Shown piece after piece: positions 34,491 through 43,136 of a DNA stretch of 64,000 nt. Both the position numbers and the translations under genes were made by a program. The DNA comes from JAHRAW01 sp965249835 (lineage in GTDB: Bacteria; Pseudomonadota; Gammaproteobacteria; Arenicellales; Poriferihabitantaceae). The stretch spans positions 1,178,001 to 1,242,000 of the forward strand of contig CBDFMY010000003.1 of NCBI GenBank assembly GCA_965249835.1, in the 5' to 3' direction. A model generated the notes under the pieces. It saw nothing but the letters and a program-made list of their open reading frames with translations, had not been told where the DNA came from and did not search any database. Position 1 is the stretch's first letter, and each line of letters starts with the position of its first letter.

Positions 34491-35918
34491 ATGAAAAACC
34501 CAGCATCCAAACAAACTCTCTACGACAAGTTGTGGCAGCAGCATGTGGTTCACTGCGCCGACGACGGCACTTCGCTGATTTACATTGACCGGCATCTGGT
34601 GCACGAAGTAACTTCGCCGCAGGCGTTTGAAGGATTGCATCTGGCTGGCCGCAAGCCGTGGCGCGCGTCCAGCATCCTCGCGGTGCCGGATCACAATGTG
34701 CCGACCACCACCGACAGCGCCGCCATTGACGACCCGGTTTCGCGTGTGCAGGTCGCCACGCTCGAACAAAATTGCAATCACTTCAACATCACCGAGTTCG
34801 GCATGGGCGACCCTCGTCAGGGCATCGTGCATGTGATTGGTCCGGAGCAAGGCGCGACCTTGCCGGGCATGACCATCGTGTGCGGCGATTCGCATACCTC
34901 CACCCACGGTGCGTTCGGTGCGCTGGCGTTTGGCATCGGCACTTCCGAAGTGGAGCATGTGCTCGCCACGCAATGCTTGATTCAACGTAAGTCGAAAAAC
35001 ATGCGCGTGCTTTTGCAAGGCGAGATGCCGCTTGGCGTGACGCCGAAAGATGTCGCGCTGGCGGTAATCGGAGAAATCGGCACCGCCGGTGGCACCGGTT
35101 ACGCCATCGAATACGCGGGTGCGGCGATCGACGCGATGAGCATGGAAGGGCGCATGACGCTTTGCAACATGGCCATCGAATCCGGTGCGCGCGCCGGCAT
35201 GATCGCGGTCGACGAGAGCACCATTGAGTATCTGAAAGGCCGACCATTTGCGCCAACCGGCGAGATATGGAAACGCGCGGTGTCGGTTTGGCGCGAGTTG
35301 CGCTCCGATGATGATGCCGAGTTTGACCACGAGTTCGTCTGCGATGTTTCCGCCATCGTGCCGCAAGTGACCTGGGGAACTTCGCCGGAGATGGTCACCG
35401 ACATCACCGGTAAAGTGCCTGACCCGTCGGAGCAAGCGGATTCCGGCAAACGCGAAAGCATGGAACTCGCGCTCAAATACATGGACTTGCAAGCGGGCAC
35501 GCTCATCAAAGACATCGCCCTTGATTTGATTTTCATCGGTTCGTGCACCAACAGCCGCATCGAAGATTTGCGCGCCGCCGCCGAAGTCGTCAAAGGAAAA
35601 AAAGTCGCGGCAAGCATCAAACAAGCGTTGGTGGTGCCGGGTTCGGGTTTGGTCAAGCGTCAAGCCGAGTCGGAAGGCTTGCATCACATATTCATTGACG
35701 CCGGATTCGAATGGCGCAACCCCGGCTGCTCCATGTGTCTTGCGATGAATGCCGACCGATTGCAACCCGGCGAGCGTTGCGCATCCACTTCAAATCGCAA
35801 TTTTGAGGGGCGACAAGGGCAGGGCGGGCGCACCCATCTGGTGTCGCCGGCGGTTGCCGCCGCCGCCGCCATTGCCGGTCACTTTGATGATGTAAGAGCC
35901 GGCCACGGCAGCGCGTGA
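34491..35918 (+). CDS. leuC: 3-isopropylmalate dehydratase large subunit
   Basis: A 475-residue aconitase-type enzyme that, with LeuD, isomerises isopropylmalate in leucine synthesis. It has the [4Fe-4S] cysteines in LIFIGSCTNSRIEDLRAA and NPGCSMCLAMN, plus VCGDSHTSTHGAFGALAFGIGTSEVEHVLATQ and GRMTLCNMAIESGARAGMIAVDE. Length is typical. Its TGA overlaps the leuD ATG (ATGA), so the two subunits are translationally coupled. leuA and leuB are not in view. Confidence 0.97.
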   Translation: MKNPASKQTLYDKLWQQHVVHCADDGTSLIYIDRHLVHEVTSPQAFEGLHLAGRKPWRASSILAVPDHNVPTTTDSAAIDDPVSRVQVATLEQNCNHFNITEFGMGDPRQGIVHVIGPEQGATLPGMTIVCGDSHTSTHGAFGALAFGIGTSEVEHVLATQCLIQRKSKNMRVLLQGEMPLGVTPKDVALAVIGEIGTAGGTGYAIEYAGAAIDAMSMEGRMTLCNMAIESGARAGMIAVDESTIEYLKGRPFAPTGEIWKRAVSVWRELRSDDDAEFDHEFVCDVSAIVPQVTWGTSPEMVTDITGKVPDPSEQADSGKRESMELALKYMDLQAGTLIKDIALDLIFIGSCTNSRIEDLRAAAEVVKGKKVAASIKQALVVPGSGLVKRQAESEGLHHIFIDAGFEWRNPGCSMCLAMNADRLQPGERCASTSNRNFEGRQGQGGRTHLVSPAVAAAAAIAGHFDDVRAGHGSA

Positions 35919-36589
35919 TGGAATCTTTTACGACACTTGATGGATTGGTGATGCCCCTCGACCGCGCCAATATTGACACCGACGCGATCATTCCCAAACA
36001 ATATTTGAAGTCGATCAAACGCACCGGCTTTGGGCCAAGTTTGTTTGACGAATGGCGCTATCTTGACCACGGCGAGCCGGGCATGGATCACAGCAAACGC
36101 GCACGCAATCCGGAATTTGTGTTGAATCAGGAACGTTACCAAGGCGCGCAAATTTTGCTGGCGCGCAAAAATTTTGGTTGCGGCTCATCGCGCGAACACG
36201 CGCCGTGGGCGTTGCTCGATTATGGTTTTCTTTGCATCATCGCACCAAGTTTCGCCGAAATTTTTTACAACAACTGTTTCAAGAACGGGATGTTGCCGGT
36301 TGTTTTGGAAGAGGAAACCGTGGACGATTTATTCGAGCAAGTCAAAGTGCAAGTTGGTTATCGACTGAAAGTTGATTTGCCCACGCAAAAAATTAACACG
36401 CCGGATGGTGTCGCGACTAAATCTGAAAATAAATTTGAAGTTGAGTTTGAAATAGAGTCGTTCCGCAAACATTGTTTGGTCAATGGCTTGGATGACATCG
36501 CTTTGACCCTATCCCGCGCCGATGCCATCAAAAATTACGAACAAAAACGAAAAATTGAAGCACCGTGGTTGTTTGATCAAGGCGCGTAA
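35915..36589 (+). CDS. leuD: 3-isopropylmalate dehydratase small subunit
   Basis: A 224-residue swivel-domain subunit of isopropylmalate isomerase. It opens with LVMPLDRANIDTDAIIPKQYLKSIKRTGFGPSLFDEWRY and contains the conserved KNFGCGSSREHAPWALLDYGF and FYNNCFKNGMLPVVL. The length is a little above the E. coli protein (201) because of an insert near residues 160-175 (KINTPDGVATKSENKFEVE). It is the last gene of the aroC-leuCD run and is convergent with the restriction endonuclease gene, 10 bp away. Confidence 0.96.
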   Translation: MMESFTTLDGLVMPLDRANIDTDAIIPKQYLKSIKRTGFGPSLFDEWRYLDHGEPGMDHSKRARNPEFVLNQERYQGAQILLARKNFGCGSSREHAPWALLDYGFLCIIAPSFAEIFYNNCFKNGMLPVVLEEETVDDLFEQVKVQVGYRLKVDLPTQKINTPDGVATKSENKFEVEFEIESFRKHCLVNGLDDIALTLSRADAIKNYEQKRKIEAPWLFDQGA

Positions 36590-36599
36590 TTATCCGCCA

Positions 36600-37469
36600 T
36601 CATATGGTGGTTTGAAACAAAACGAACGGACCGTTTCTTAAGTGTTTTAGTTTTTTTACCTCCAAATTCGGCGGTAGCGCATTATTGTCCAAGCCAAAAG
36701 CCATGCTCATTTTCTGAATGGCAACACGCGCTAATTCTTCATACCGGGATTCCGGGTGTGCGGGAACCAGCATATTCAAGGTGTTATCCGTAATGTCGGG
36801 ATATTGATTTTCGTTGAGCACATTAGCCTCTTTGACAACTTCCGTCATAACACGCATTCGTAAACTTATAGAAGATTTTTCATGATGCCGGACTCTGGAG
36901 AGATGTTCGCGTTTCCAGTTGAAAGATAAAACATCATTAATAGATTCCTCATAGTCGTCACCCCTGATATCGCTGTCTGTCATTGCCTCACGCAATGATT
37001 CATTTAACGCCGACTTTATGTTTTCCGTCACACTTAGTGTCTCAAAGAACCCGCCTTGTACCAGACATACTTTACAGTTGTCGCCCTTTCGTCCACGGAT
37101 GAGATAATAAACTTCCCGATTTCTCAGGTGATATGGGTCATTTCCGTCGGCTTCCAGTATCGTCGCGTATAGCTTACTGGAGGTGCCGACATAATCATTA
37201 ATATTTTTATACGCACTTGGAATGGTCGAGTTGAATGACGCAATATTGTAGGAAGTAGTTGCATCCTTTATCTCTATAAATTCCCCACCCTGAAAAGTCG
37301 GGTCATTTTGATTTGTGCGCAGGACAAGGTCTGGAAACGTTGCCTTGCCCCCATGACCGGCAATCAGGTCGTCTCTCAACATAAATTGCTCGGCGTTAAG
37401 GTCGCGCGACATTAAATTTCTGCGTCGCTGATAGATGTCACAAAAAAGATGGTATGCGGAGGCTGTCAT
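36600..37469 (-). CDS. Type II restriction endonuclease (putative, PD-(D/E)xK)
   Basis: A 289-residue protein next to and overlapping a DNA methyltransferase gene, which is the main reason for the call. A plausible nuclease core is FPDLVLRTNQNDPTFQGGEFIEIKDA, with Pro46-Asp47 and Glu66-x-Lys68 as the PD...ExK metal site. The rest has no motif that I recognise, as is usual for restriction enzymes. Base composition is lower in GC than leuD or trpA. The 5' end overlaps the methylase 3' end by 32 bp. The recognition site cannot be read from sequence. A Vsr-like or control function is less likely given size and motif. Confidence 0.72.
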   Translation of the reverse strand: MTASAYHLFCDIYQRRRNLMSRDLNAEQFMLRDDLIAGHGGKATFPDLVLRTNQNDPTFQGGEFIEIKDATTSYNIASFNSTIPSAYKNINDYVGTSSKLYATILEADGNDPYHLRNREVYYLIRGRKGDNCKVCLVQGGFFETLSVTENIKSALNESLREAMTDSDIRGDDYEESINDVLSFNWKREHLSRVRHHEKSSISLRMRVMTEVVKEANVLNENQYPDITDNTLNMLVPAHPESRYEELARVAIQKMSMAFGLDNNALPPNLEVKKLKHLRNGPFVLFQTTI

Positions 37470-38340
37470 CGGTGATGTGTTTGTTTGTTTGCAGTGGTTT
37501 GATTTGCTTTTTCCGTCCCCAGATTATTTCTATATCATCGGTATGGCGGTAGTAGTGGAAAAATTTATCCACGTGGTCGGATGGCCTCGAATCGTTCATT
37601 CTGGCTTTAATGCATTCAATATTTTGCGGATCAATTTCAATTCCAACGGACCTGCGTTCCAGTTGTTTTGCAATAACCATAGTTGTGCCGGTGCCGGCGC
37701 ACGGGTCAAGAATCACATCCCCTTTGTTTGACGAAGATAAAATAATTCGCAACAGTAATGCGGTCGGTGCTTGTTGTTTATGGAAGCGTTCTCCGTCTCT
37801 CGTACGCATTGGCTCATCGCCGGCAAAATACCCCGAAGTTAACTCGCGAATGTCGTCCCAAACATCAGTTACATAAACACCGTTTTCCCGTGCTTGTTTA
37901 TGATGTGGCATAAGCGGGAGGTCAATTCGTAGTTTGTTAAATGTGCGCGCGTTATTCCCGTTGGTCGCCAATACAATGATTTGATAATGCTTGCCAAATC
38001 TGTATTTACATGGCACGGCAGATGTCATTTTTTTCCATATAATTAAGTTCTGGAATGTCCATCCGGTGTGCCGCAATGCTGCCAAAACATATTCCGTATT
38101 TTTTTCACGGTGCATAAAATAAATTGCACCGCCCGGACTGGTTTTTTTGCGTATTGCAGTGAGTGTTTCTGTAATCCAATTCCAGTATGAATCCTCTTTT
38201 TGTTTGTCGTCAAAGTGTCTGTAAAAACGTCCTTGATTGAAAGGCGGGTCAAAAAAAGTTAAATCAACCTGAGTTTTAGTTGAGCGCAACCATTTTCCAC
38301 AGTCGCCTTGAATAATTTTCGTTCCTTGTTTCATCAGCAT
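37438..38340 (-). CDS. DNA methyltransferase (beta-class N6-adenine or N4-cytosine)
   Basis: A 300-residue modification methylase. The catalytic motif comes first: LTFFDPPFNQGRFYRHF (DPPF, residues about 31-34), and the SAM-binding motif comes last: ILDPCAGTGTTMVIAKQLERRSVGIEIDPQNIECIKARM, which is the beta-class order. The specificity region lies between. It should protect the genome against the overlapping downstream endonuclease. ATGs at 38340 and 38334 are both possible. The pair lies as an AT-richer block between leuD and trpA, both metabolic genes, so it looks like an inserted mobile unit. Confidence 0.92.
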   Translation of the reverse strand: MLMKQGTKIIQGDCGKWLRSTKTQVDLTFFDPPFNQGRFYRHFDDKQKEDSYWNWITETLTAIRKKTSPGGAIYFMHREKNTEYVLAALRHTGWTFQNLIIWKKMTSAVPCKYRFGKHYQIIVLATNGNNARTFNKLRIDLPLMPHHKQARENGVYVTDVWDDIRELTSGYFAGDEPMRTRDGERFHKQQAPTALLLRIILSSSNKGDVILDPCAGTGTTMVIAKQLERRSVGIEIDPQNIECIKARMNDSRPSDHVDKFFHYYRHTDDIEIIWGRKKQIKPLQTNKHITDDSLRIPSFL

Positions 38341-38400
38341 TATCCGGGTTAAAGTTTATTAAAAAATCTATACCAAATGTAGATTACTTACGCCTTATTG

Positions 38401-39261
38401 TCAAGTTCGGTTTGCCGCATCACCGTTACTTCCCACGCCTCTCGCCAACTCGCTGACGAAGCGATGCACTTCGGCGGCAATCTCGTCTTTTTTTAGTGAT
38501 TGTTCGAGCCCGGCTTTGATCCGTTCGATTAGTGCCGAGCCGACTACAGCGGCATCGGCAACGGATGCCACGGTGCGCACTTGCTGTTCGGTTTTGATGC
38601 CGAAGCCCACGGCAATGGGCAGGTTGGTTTGTTTGCGGATTTGCGCGATGGCTTGTTTTACATCGGCACCTTCGGCCGAGCGCGTGCCGGTGATGCCGGC
38701 GATGGAAACATGATAGACAAACCCGGAACTGTTTTTCAGCACGATGCCGAGTCGTTTTTTATCCGAAGTCGGCGTGGTCAGGCGAATCCAATTCAGCCCG
38801 GCGGTCATGCATGGATGGCAAAGTTCGTCGTCTTCTTCCGGTGGCAGGTCAACGATAATCAAACCATCCACGCCGGCGGTGATGGCGTCGTCCAAAAATC
38901 GTTGATTGCCATAATGATAAATCGGGTTGTAATAACCCATCAGCACGAGCGGCGTTTGCGCGTCGTGTTTGCGAAACTGCGTCACCATGTCCAACGTTTT
39001 GGCAAGAGTCATTCCACTTTTTAACGCGCGCTGACTGGCCGCTTGAATCGCCGGACCGTCGGCCATCGGGTCGGAAAACGGCATGCCGAGTTCGATGATG
39101 TCGGCACCCGCTTCGGGCAACCCGCCAAGAATTTTTTGCGCGGTGGCGACATCGGGGTCGCCGGCCGTGATGAAGGTAATCAAACCGGCGCGGCGTTCGG
39201 CTTTAAGTTGGGCAAAACGTTGCGACAGGCGTCCGTCGTTGCGCATAACTTTGCTCGCCAT
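38401..39261 (-). CDS. trpA: Tryptophan synthase alpha chain
   Basis: A 286-residue TIM barrel that releases indole from indole-3-glycerol phosphate. Seen are FITAGDPDVATAQKIL, IIELGMPFSDPMADGPAIQAASQRAL (catalytic Glu and Asp), LMGYYNPIYHYG, GLIIVDLPPEE and GFVYHVSIAGITGTRS. Length is slightly above the E. coli protein (268), with the extra at the C terminus (ELARGVGSNGDAANRT). It follows trpB by 13 bp on the minus strand and is transcribed with it. Confidence 0.97.
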   Translation of the reverse strand: MASKVMRNDGRLSQRFAQLKAERRAGLITFITAGDPDVATAQKILGGLPEAGADIIELGMPFSDPMADGPAIQAASQRALKSGMTLAKTLDMVTQFRKHDAQTPLVLMGYYNPIYHYGNQRFLDDAITAGVDGLIIVDLPPEEDDELCHPCMTAGLNWIRLTTPTSDKKRLGIVLKNSSGFVYHVSIAGITGTRSAEGADVKQAIAQIRKQTNLPIAVGFGIKTEQQVRTVASVADAAVVGSALIERIKAGLEQSLKKDEIAAEVHRFVSELARGVGSNGDAANRT

Positions 39262-39274
39262 AATCAGGCAATAA

Positions 39275-40519
39275 TCAGGTTAGTCTGACACCGAGCGCGT
39301 CGGCAACGGTGAACACATCTTTGTCGCCGCGTCCGCATAAATTCATCACGATGATTTGTTTCGGCGACATTTTCGGCGCAATTTTCACCGCGTGCGCGAG
39401 CGCATGCGCCGGCTCCAACGCCGGGATGATGCCTTCGGTGCGACAACATAATTGAAACGCATCCAACGCTTCGCGGTCGGTTACCGCGACATAACTCACC
39501 CGACCGATGTCGTTCAACCACGAATGTTCGGGACCGATGCCGGGATAATCCAGCCCGGCGGAAATGGAATGGGCATCGCAAATCTGACCATCGTCATCTT
39601 GCAAAAGATAAGTGCGGTTGCCATGCAACACGCCGGGGTTACCGCCGCTAAGTGACGCCGCGTGCTGTCCGGTTTCAATTCCGTGACCGGCCGCTTCGAC
39701 GCCGATCATGGATACAGATTCATCGTCGAGGAATGGATGAAACAAACCGATGGCGTTGGAACCGCCGCCGATGCACGCCAACAAGGTGTCGGGCAGGCGG
39801 TTTTCTTTTTCCAAAATTTGTTGTCGCGCTTCGCGTCCGATGACGCATTGAAAATCGCGCACCATTTGCGGATAGGGATGCGGTCCGGCGACGGTGCCGA
39901 TGATGTAAAAAGTATCATCCACATTCGCCACCCAATCGCGCAATGCTTCGTTCATCGCGTCTTTCAAAGTTGCCGTGCCGCTGCTCACCGGCACAACTTC
40001 GGCACCCAGCAATTTCATCCGAAAGACATTTGGCGCTTGGCGCTCAATGTCGGTCTCGCCCATATACACCACGCACGGCAAATTAAACAACGCGCACACC
40101 GTTGCGGTGGCGACGCCGTGTTGCCCGGCGCCGGTCTCGGCGATGATGCGCCGTTTGCCCATGCGTTTGGCGAGCATGATTTGCCCGAGGGTGTTGTTAA
40201 TTTTGTGCGCGCCGGTGTGATTCAACTCGTCTCGTTTGAAATAAATCCTGGCGCCGCCGAGTTCTGCGGTCAGTCGTTCGGCTAAATACAACGGGCTCGG
40301 GCGGCCAATGTAATCGCGTGCGTAATAATCAAACTCGCGCAAAAAATCTTCATCATCGCGATATTTATAATAGGTCTCTTCCAATTCAAGAATCAATGGC
40401 ATCAGCGTCTCGGCAACAAAGCGTCCGCCGAACATACCAAAATGTCCGCACTCGTCGGGACCGGAACGAAATGATTCCGGTGCGTTGGCTTGCTTCGATT
40501 TGTTCTTCAATGCGCTCAT
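39275..40519 (-). CDS. trpB: Tryptophan synthase beta chain
   Basis: A 414-residue PLP enzyme that joins indole with serine. Clear marks are FGMFGGRFVAETLMPLILELE, the PLP lysine in ELNHTGAHKINNTLGQ, AETGAGQHGVATATVCAL, CIGGGSNAIGLFHPF and SAGLDYPGIGPEHS. The first 25 residues are polar and variable. It is the first gene of the trpB-trpA pair. No leader peptide with Trp codons was seen upstream. Confidence 0.97.
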   Translation of the reverse strand: MSALKNKSKQANAPESFRSGPDECGHFGMFGGRFVAETLMPLILELEETYYKYRDDEDFLREFDYYARDYIGRPSPLYLAERLTAELGGARIYFKRDELNHTGAHKINNTLGQIMLAKRMGKRRIIAETGAGQHGVATATVCALFNLPCVVYMGETDIERQAPNVFRMKLLGAEVVPVSSGTATLKDAMNEALRDWVANVDDTFYIIGTVAGPHPYPQMVRDFQCVIGREARQQILEKENRLPDTLLACIGGGSNAIGLFHPFLDDESVSMIGVEAAGHGIETGQHAASLSGGNPGVLHGNRTYLLQDDDGQICDAHSISAGLDYPGIGPEHSWLNDIGRVSYVAVTDREALDAFQLCCRTEGIIPALEPAHALAHAVKIAPKMSPKQIIVMNLCGRGDKDVFTVADALGVRLT

Positions 40520-40688
40520 GGCGATGATGGCGATGATTTACGGAAACGAGAAGGTTAGTGAGAGCGGTTGATTATAGCCCCCGGCGGCTTTGACAGGGCT
40601 GTGCCGAGTGATAATAATACCAGCCATCGCCAATTTTTATGAAAGCAATAGTTATGATGAACAAGAATCACACCGGCGGAGATGCCGG

Positions 40689-41541
40689 ATGAGTGAGGCA
40701 TTGGTTGAGTTACCCGCATTTGATTTGACGCCTTCGGGAAGTCCGCCTGATGTCGCGATTCAAGCATATCAGCGCGACGGCGTGGTGTGTCTTCGCCGCG
40801 CCTTTGATGACGGTTGGGTCGATTCGTTGCGCAAAGGTGTGGACCGGGCGATTGAGGATGGCTTGAAATCCGGCGGTGACCAGGTGGTCAACGTATCCAA
40901 CCCCGGCGAACCGGGATTCTTTTTTTACGATATGTTTTTGTGGAAGCGATACGATCGGTTCAGAAAATTTGCGTTTGAATCACCGGCGGCGGACTTGGCG
41001 AGGAAAGTTATGCGCTCGGAGACGATGACATTTTATTACGATCTGGTGTTATCCAAGGAGCCGGGAACCACCAGCCCGACACCATGGCATTACGACGAAG
41101 CCTACTGGCCGGTTTCAGGCACGCAGATTTGCAATTTGTGGACCGCGCTTGACCACATTCCCCAACAAACCGCATTGCGTTTTGCCATCGGCTCGCATCG
41201 GCATGAAAAAAAATTATCGTGCAGTCGGTTTCGGAGCGGGTATTGAGTATGCGCACCAGACCGATCCGCTTCCGCCGGACTGGAGTGTTGATGCCAGGGA
41301 GTGTGAGATTGGTTACGCGCCGCTGGCGCCGGGGGATTGTCTGGTTATCAATCTTCGCACGCACCACAGCGCGCCCGGCAATCCTTCCGGCGCACGCCGC
41401 CGCCGTGCGCTGGCGACCCATTGGCTGGGCGACGATGCGCGTTATAACGATAAAACCTGGGAGTGCGATCCCAATGAGCGGGGTGAGGGTCTGGTGCATG
41501 GCGGGTTGATGGCGTGCGAAACGTTTCCCCGGGTGCGATAG
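40689..41541 (+). pseudogene. Phytanoyl-CoA dioxygenase family gene with a frameshift
   Basis: The first frame starts at the ATG at 40689 (MSEALVELPAF), with GGAG upstream, and runs to 41246. The second frame carries the rest to 41541. Together they give one PhyH-type Fe(II)/2-oxoglutarate oxygenase of about 283 residues: AYQRDGVVCLRRAFDDGW, the HxD pair in PWHYDEAYWP, and in the second frame HHSAPGNPSGARRRRALATHW with the distal histidine and the 2-oxoglutarate arginine. The break is at a run of eight A (41206-41213); with seven A the frames join smoothly as HEKNYRAVGFG. It may be a true mutation, a sequencing error, or slippage. An IS lies 41 bp downstream. Confidence 0.82.
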
Positions 41542-41566
41542 CGCGCAGCAGACAATACCGACAACT

Positions 41567-41582
41567 GCATTGCCCCGCCGTA
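41567..41582. repeat. Target site duplication, left copy (IS at 41583)
   Basis: GCATTGCCCCGCCGTA at 41567-41582 is repeated exactly at 42934-42949 on the other side of the element. The following T may belong to the repeat or to the IS end, so the length is 16 or 17 bp. Confidence 0.9.
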
Positions 41583-42933
41583 TGTTAGGAGTAAATAGAA
41601 CTGTCCTAATAATTGACACGACATCTGTCCGCTTTTAATTGGTTTATACTCCTGACATTGTGAAGCGGATTTACGCAACGTCAGCCTGTATTTGTTCCTC
41701 ATTCAATAAACAGCCATCTTTTGAATATCGTCCCAGTCGTCTGGGACCATGAAAAATTGAAATCAAGCCATCTAAATGGATCACAACCTTTACTTTGGCT
41801 TTGATGTAATGATAGCGATGTTTGTCTTTCGGCAGTTGTAAATTGAGGTTGTTAAATTGCACGCAATTGTCTTTCCTCACCCTGCGCTCATAACGCTGAC
41901 AAAGGTAATCATCCAGATTAACACCGGCAAGCCGGACAAACGCATTGCCTTGTTCTCTTGCAGGACGTGCAAACTCCTCATTGAAGGCCGGCATGTAATG
42001 ATGGTTAAGGTATGCATTAGCGGCTTTTATATCGGTGATGCCGTTGAGAGCCAATTCTTGAGGCAAGCGCCCTTGGTGAGTAGCAAAGGAACGTTCAGAT
42101 CGCCCGCGAGCCTCAGGCGAATAGGCGGCAATCATATCAATGCCTAAGCGTTTAAGGGCAATGCCAAATTGAGTCGGATTGTTTTTATCCACCTTGCCGC
42201 CCACCTCTGGTGTATGCCAGTAATGGCTGCCCCGGTCGGAATAGAAAGTACAGAAAATACCTTTAGCCTTGAGTACATCTTTGACACCCAGCAACGAACT
42301 GACCGTGCCTTCCTGTTCAACAAAGCGCATGGAATAATGCTCGTTAGTGGCATCATCCATAGTCACAATTAAATCCCAATACACCCCGGGCACCCATAAA
42401 TGGGTGCTGCCATCTTGATGGATCATCATGCCGGGCAATGCACTGGGGAGCCGTTTAATGCGATGAGGTCCAGGTGATTGACCTTTGGCCACCAAATTAG
42501 CTGATTGAAGTTGGTTTTTAACCCAGCTATAGCTACGTGACCCCTGGTGTTTTCGTTGATACCAACGATGAAAATGCCTGACATTCCAGCCATTATATCG
42601 ACTGGAATATAAATCAGTTAATGCCATCACCTCATCAACCGGAGCGCACCGTACTGATAGGGTGTGCAGTCTTTTGTCACACAAGCCTTCCAGCCCTGAC
42701 TCTTCATAACGGTTGATATACCTGCGAAAACTACGACTGCAGACTCCTAACAAAATGGCTGCCTCCTCTTGGCTTAATCGTTTGCATTGATATCCTTCAT
42801 ATGCCTCTTCAAATCTCATCTGTTTTAATTCCTCAACAAAGGCTGTCCGGTTCATTTGCCACCCCCAAATAGGATAGAATAAATCCGGACAGTTCACGTG
42901 TTAATTATTAGGACAGATAATTTACTCCTAACA
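41583..42933 (-). mobile_element. IS1202-like (ISNCY group) insertion sequence
   Basis: A complete 1.35-kb element. The ends are inverted repeats: the left end reads TGTTAGGAGTAAAT, then CTGTCCTAATAATT, and the right end is its imperfect reverse complement. It has one transposase gene on the minus strand and is flanked by a 16-17 bp direct repeat of the target. Long target duplications and a 400-residue DDE transposase with an N-terminal HTH agree with the IS1202-type group. It sits just downstream of the broken dioxygenase gene and immediately upstream of the metZ promoter. It is related to, but clearly different from, the two copies at 58.9-62.4 kb. Confidence 0.88.
41671..42855 (-). CDS. 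Transposase, IS1202-like (ISNCY) family
   Basis: From the ATG at 42855 (MNRTAFVEELKQMRFEEAYE) the protein is 394 residues. An N-terminal helix-turn-helix (RLSQEEAAILLGVCSRSFRRYINRYEE) binds the ends. The DDE core shows Asp in HQDGSTHLWVPG, Asp in FYSDRGSHYWHT and Glu in YSPEARGRSERSF. The C-terminal part ends with KDKHRYHYIKAKVKVVIHLDG, shared with the other two copies in the window. The frame is intact, so the element may still be active. Confidence 0.93.
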   Translation of the reverse strand: MNRTAFVEELKQMRFEEAYEGYQCKRLSQEEAAILLGVCSRSFRRYINRYEESGLEGLCDKRLHTLSVRCAPVDEVMALTDLYSSRYNGWNVRHFHRWYQRKHQGSRSYSWVKNQLQSANLVAKGQSPGPHRIKRLPSALPGMMIHQDGSTHLWVPGVYWDLIVTMDDATNEHYSMRFVEQEGTVSSLLGVKDVLKAKGIFCTFYSDRGSHYWHTPEVGGKVDKNNPTQFGIALKRLGIDMIAAYSPEARGRSERSFATHQGRLPQELALNGITDIKAANAYLNHHYMPAFNEEFARPAREQGNAFVRLAGVNLDDYLCQRYERRVRKDNCVQFNNLNLQLPKDKHRYHYIKAKVKVVIHLDGLISIFHGPRRLGRYSKDGCLLNEEQIQADVA

Positions 42934-42949
42934 GCATTGCCCCGCCGTA
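42934..42949. repeat. Target site duplication, right copy
   Basis: GCATTGCCCCGCCGTA, identical to 41567-41582. The next bases TTTGACA-like (T at 42950 starting TTGACA) show that the duplication ends exactly at the -35 box of the metZ promoter. Confidence 0.9.
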
Positions 42950-42978
42950 TTGACATGCCTCGTCCCGTCACATACTAT
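42950..42978 (+). promoter_or_regulatory. Sigma70-type promoter of metZ
   Basis: TTGACA (42950-42955, perfect -35) is followed after 17 bp by TACTAT (42973-42978) as the -10 box. Transcription would begin near 42984-42986, which is precisely the first base of the SAM-II aptamer. The IS insertion upstream stopped at the -35 edge and left the core promoter whole. Confidence 0.75.
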
Positions 42979-42983
42979 CCTCA

Positions 42984-43037
42984 TCGCGTCGATTTGATTC
43001 AGCTTGCGGGCGCGTTATAAATACGGCTAAAGAGAGG
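42984..43037 (+). promoter_or_regulatory. SAM-II riboswitch aptamer (metZ leader)
   Basis: The segment has the SAM-II layout. A stem CGCGTC (42985-42990) pairs with GGCGCG (about 43009-43014). The loop starts GATTTGATTC (consensus GATTTAA), and the 3' strand reads CGCGTTATAAATACGGCTAAAGAGAGG, close to the consensus GCGTGATAAATGTAGCTAAAAAGGG. SAM-II binds S-adenosylmethionine through a pseudoknot that uses this GCTAAA strand and usually controls methionine genes such as metA, metC or metZ. It stands between a good promoter and metZ. I recognised it by memory of the consensus, not by a covariance search. Confidence 0.82.
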
Positions 43038-43044
43038 TTTGCCT

Positions 43045-43089
43045 CCGCTTTTTAGCCCATCGTTTTTAGTGGCTGGAAGCGGGTTTTTT
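43045..43089 (+). terminator. Intrinsic terminator / attenuator in the metZ leader
   Basis: CCGCTT (43045-43050) pairs with AAGCGG (43077-43082) and AGCC (43054-43057) with GGCT (43071-43074), followed by six T at 43084-43089. The competing antiterminator is GGCTAAA (43025-43031, the 3' strand of the aptamer) with TTTAGCC (43051-43057), with an inner stem GAGG/CCTC. When SAM holds the aptamer strand the terminator can form; without SAM the antiterminator breaks it. Confidence 0.75.
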
Positions 43090-43136
43090 GTTTTGTTACC
43101 GACCCGCACGCAATTTTTATCGTGCCGGGACGAACC

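Noticed and set aside
33996..35765. 589-residue open frame on the minus strand across aroC and leuC
   Set aside because: It is fully antisense to two genes with clear family motifs and has a His/Arg-rich, motif-free translation typical of a shadow frame.
41008..41619. 203-residue minus-strand frame opposite the dioxygenase gene
   Set aside because: Antisense to both halves of a recognisable PhyH gene and without own motifs.
43025..43057. GGCTAAA...TTTAGCC hairpin as a plain terminator
   Set aside because: It is followed by only a weak T run and overlaps both the aptamer 3' strand and the 5' arm of a stronger terminator, so antiterminator is the better reading.
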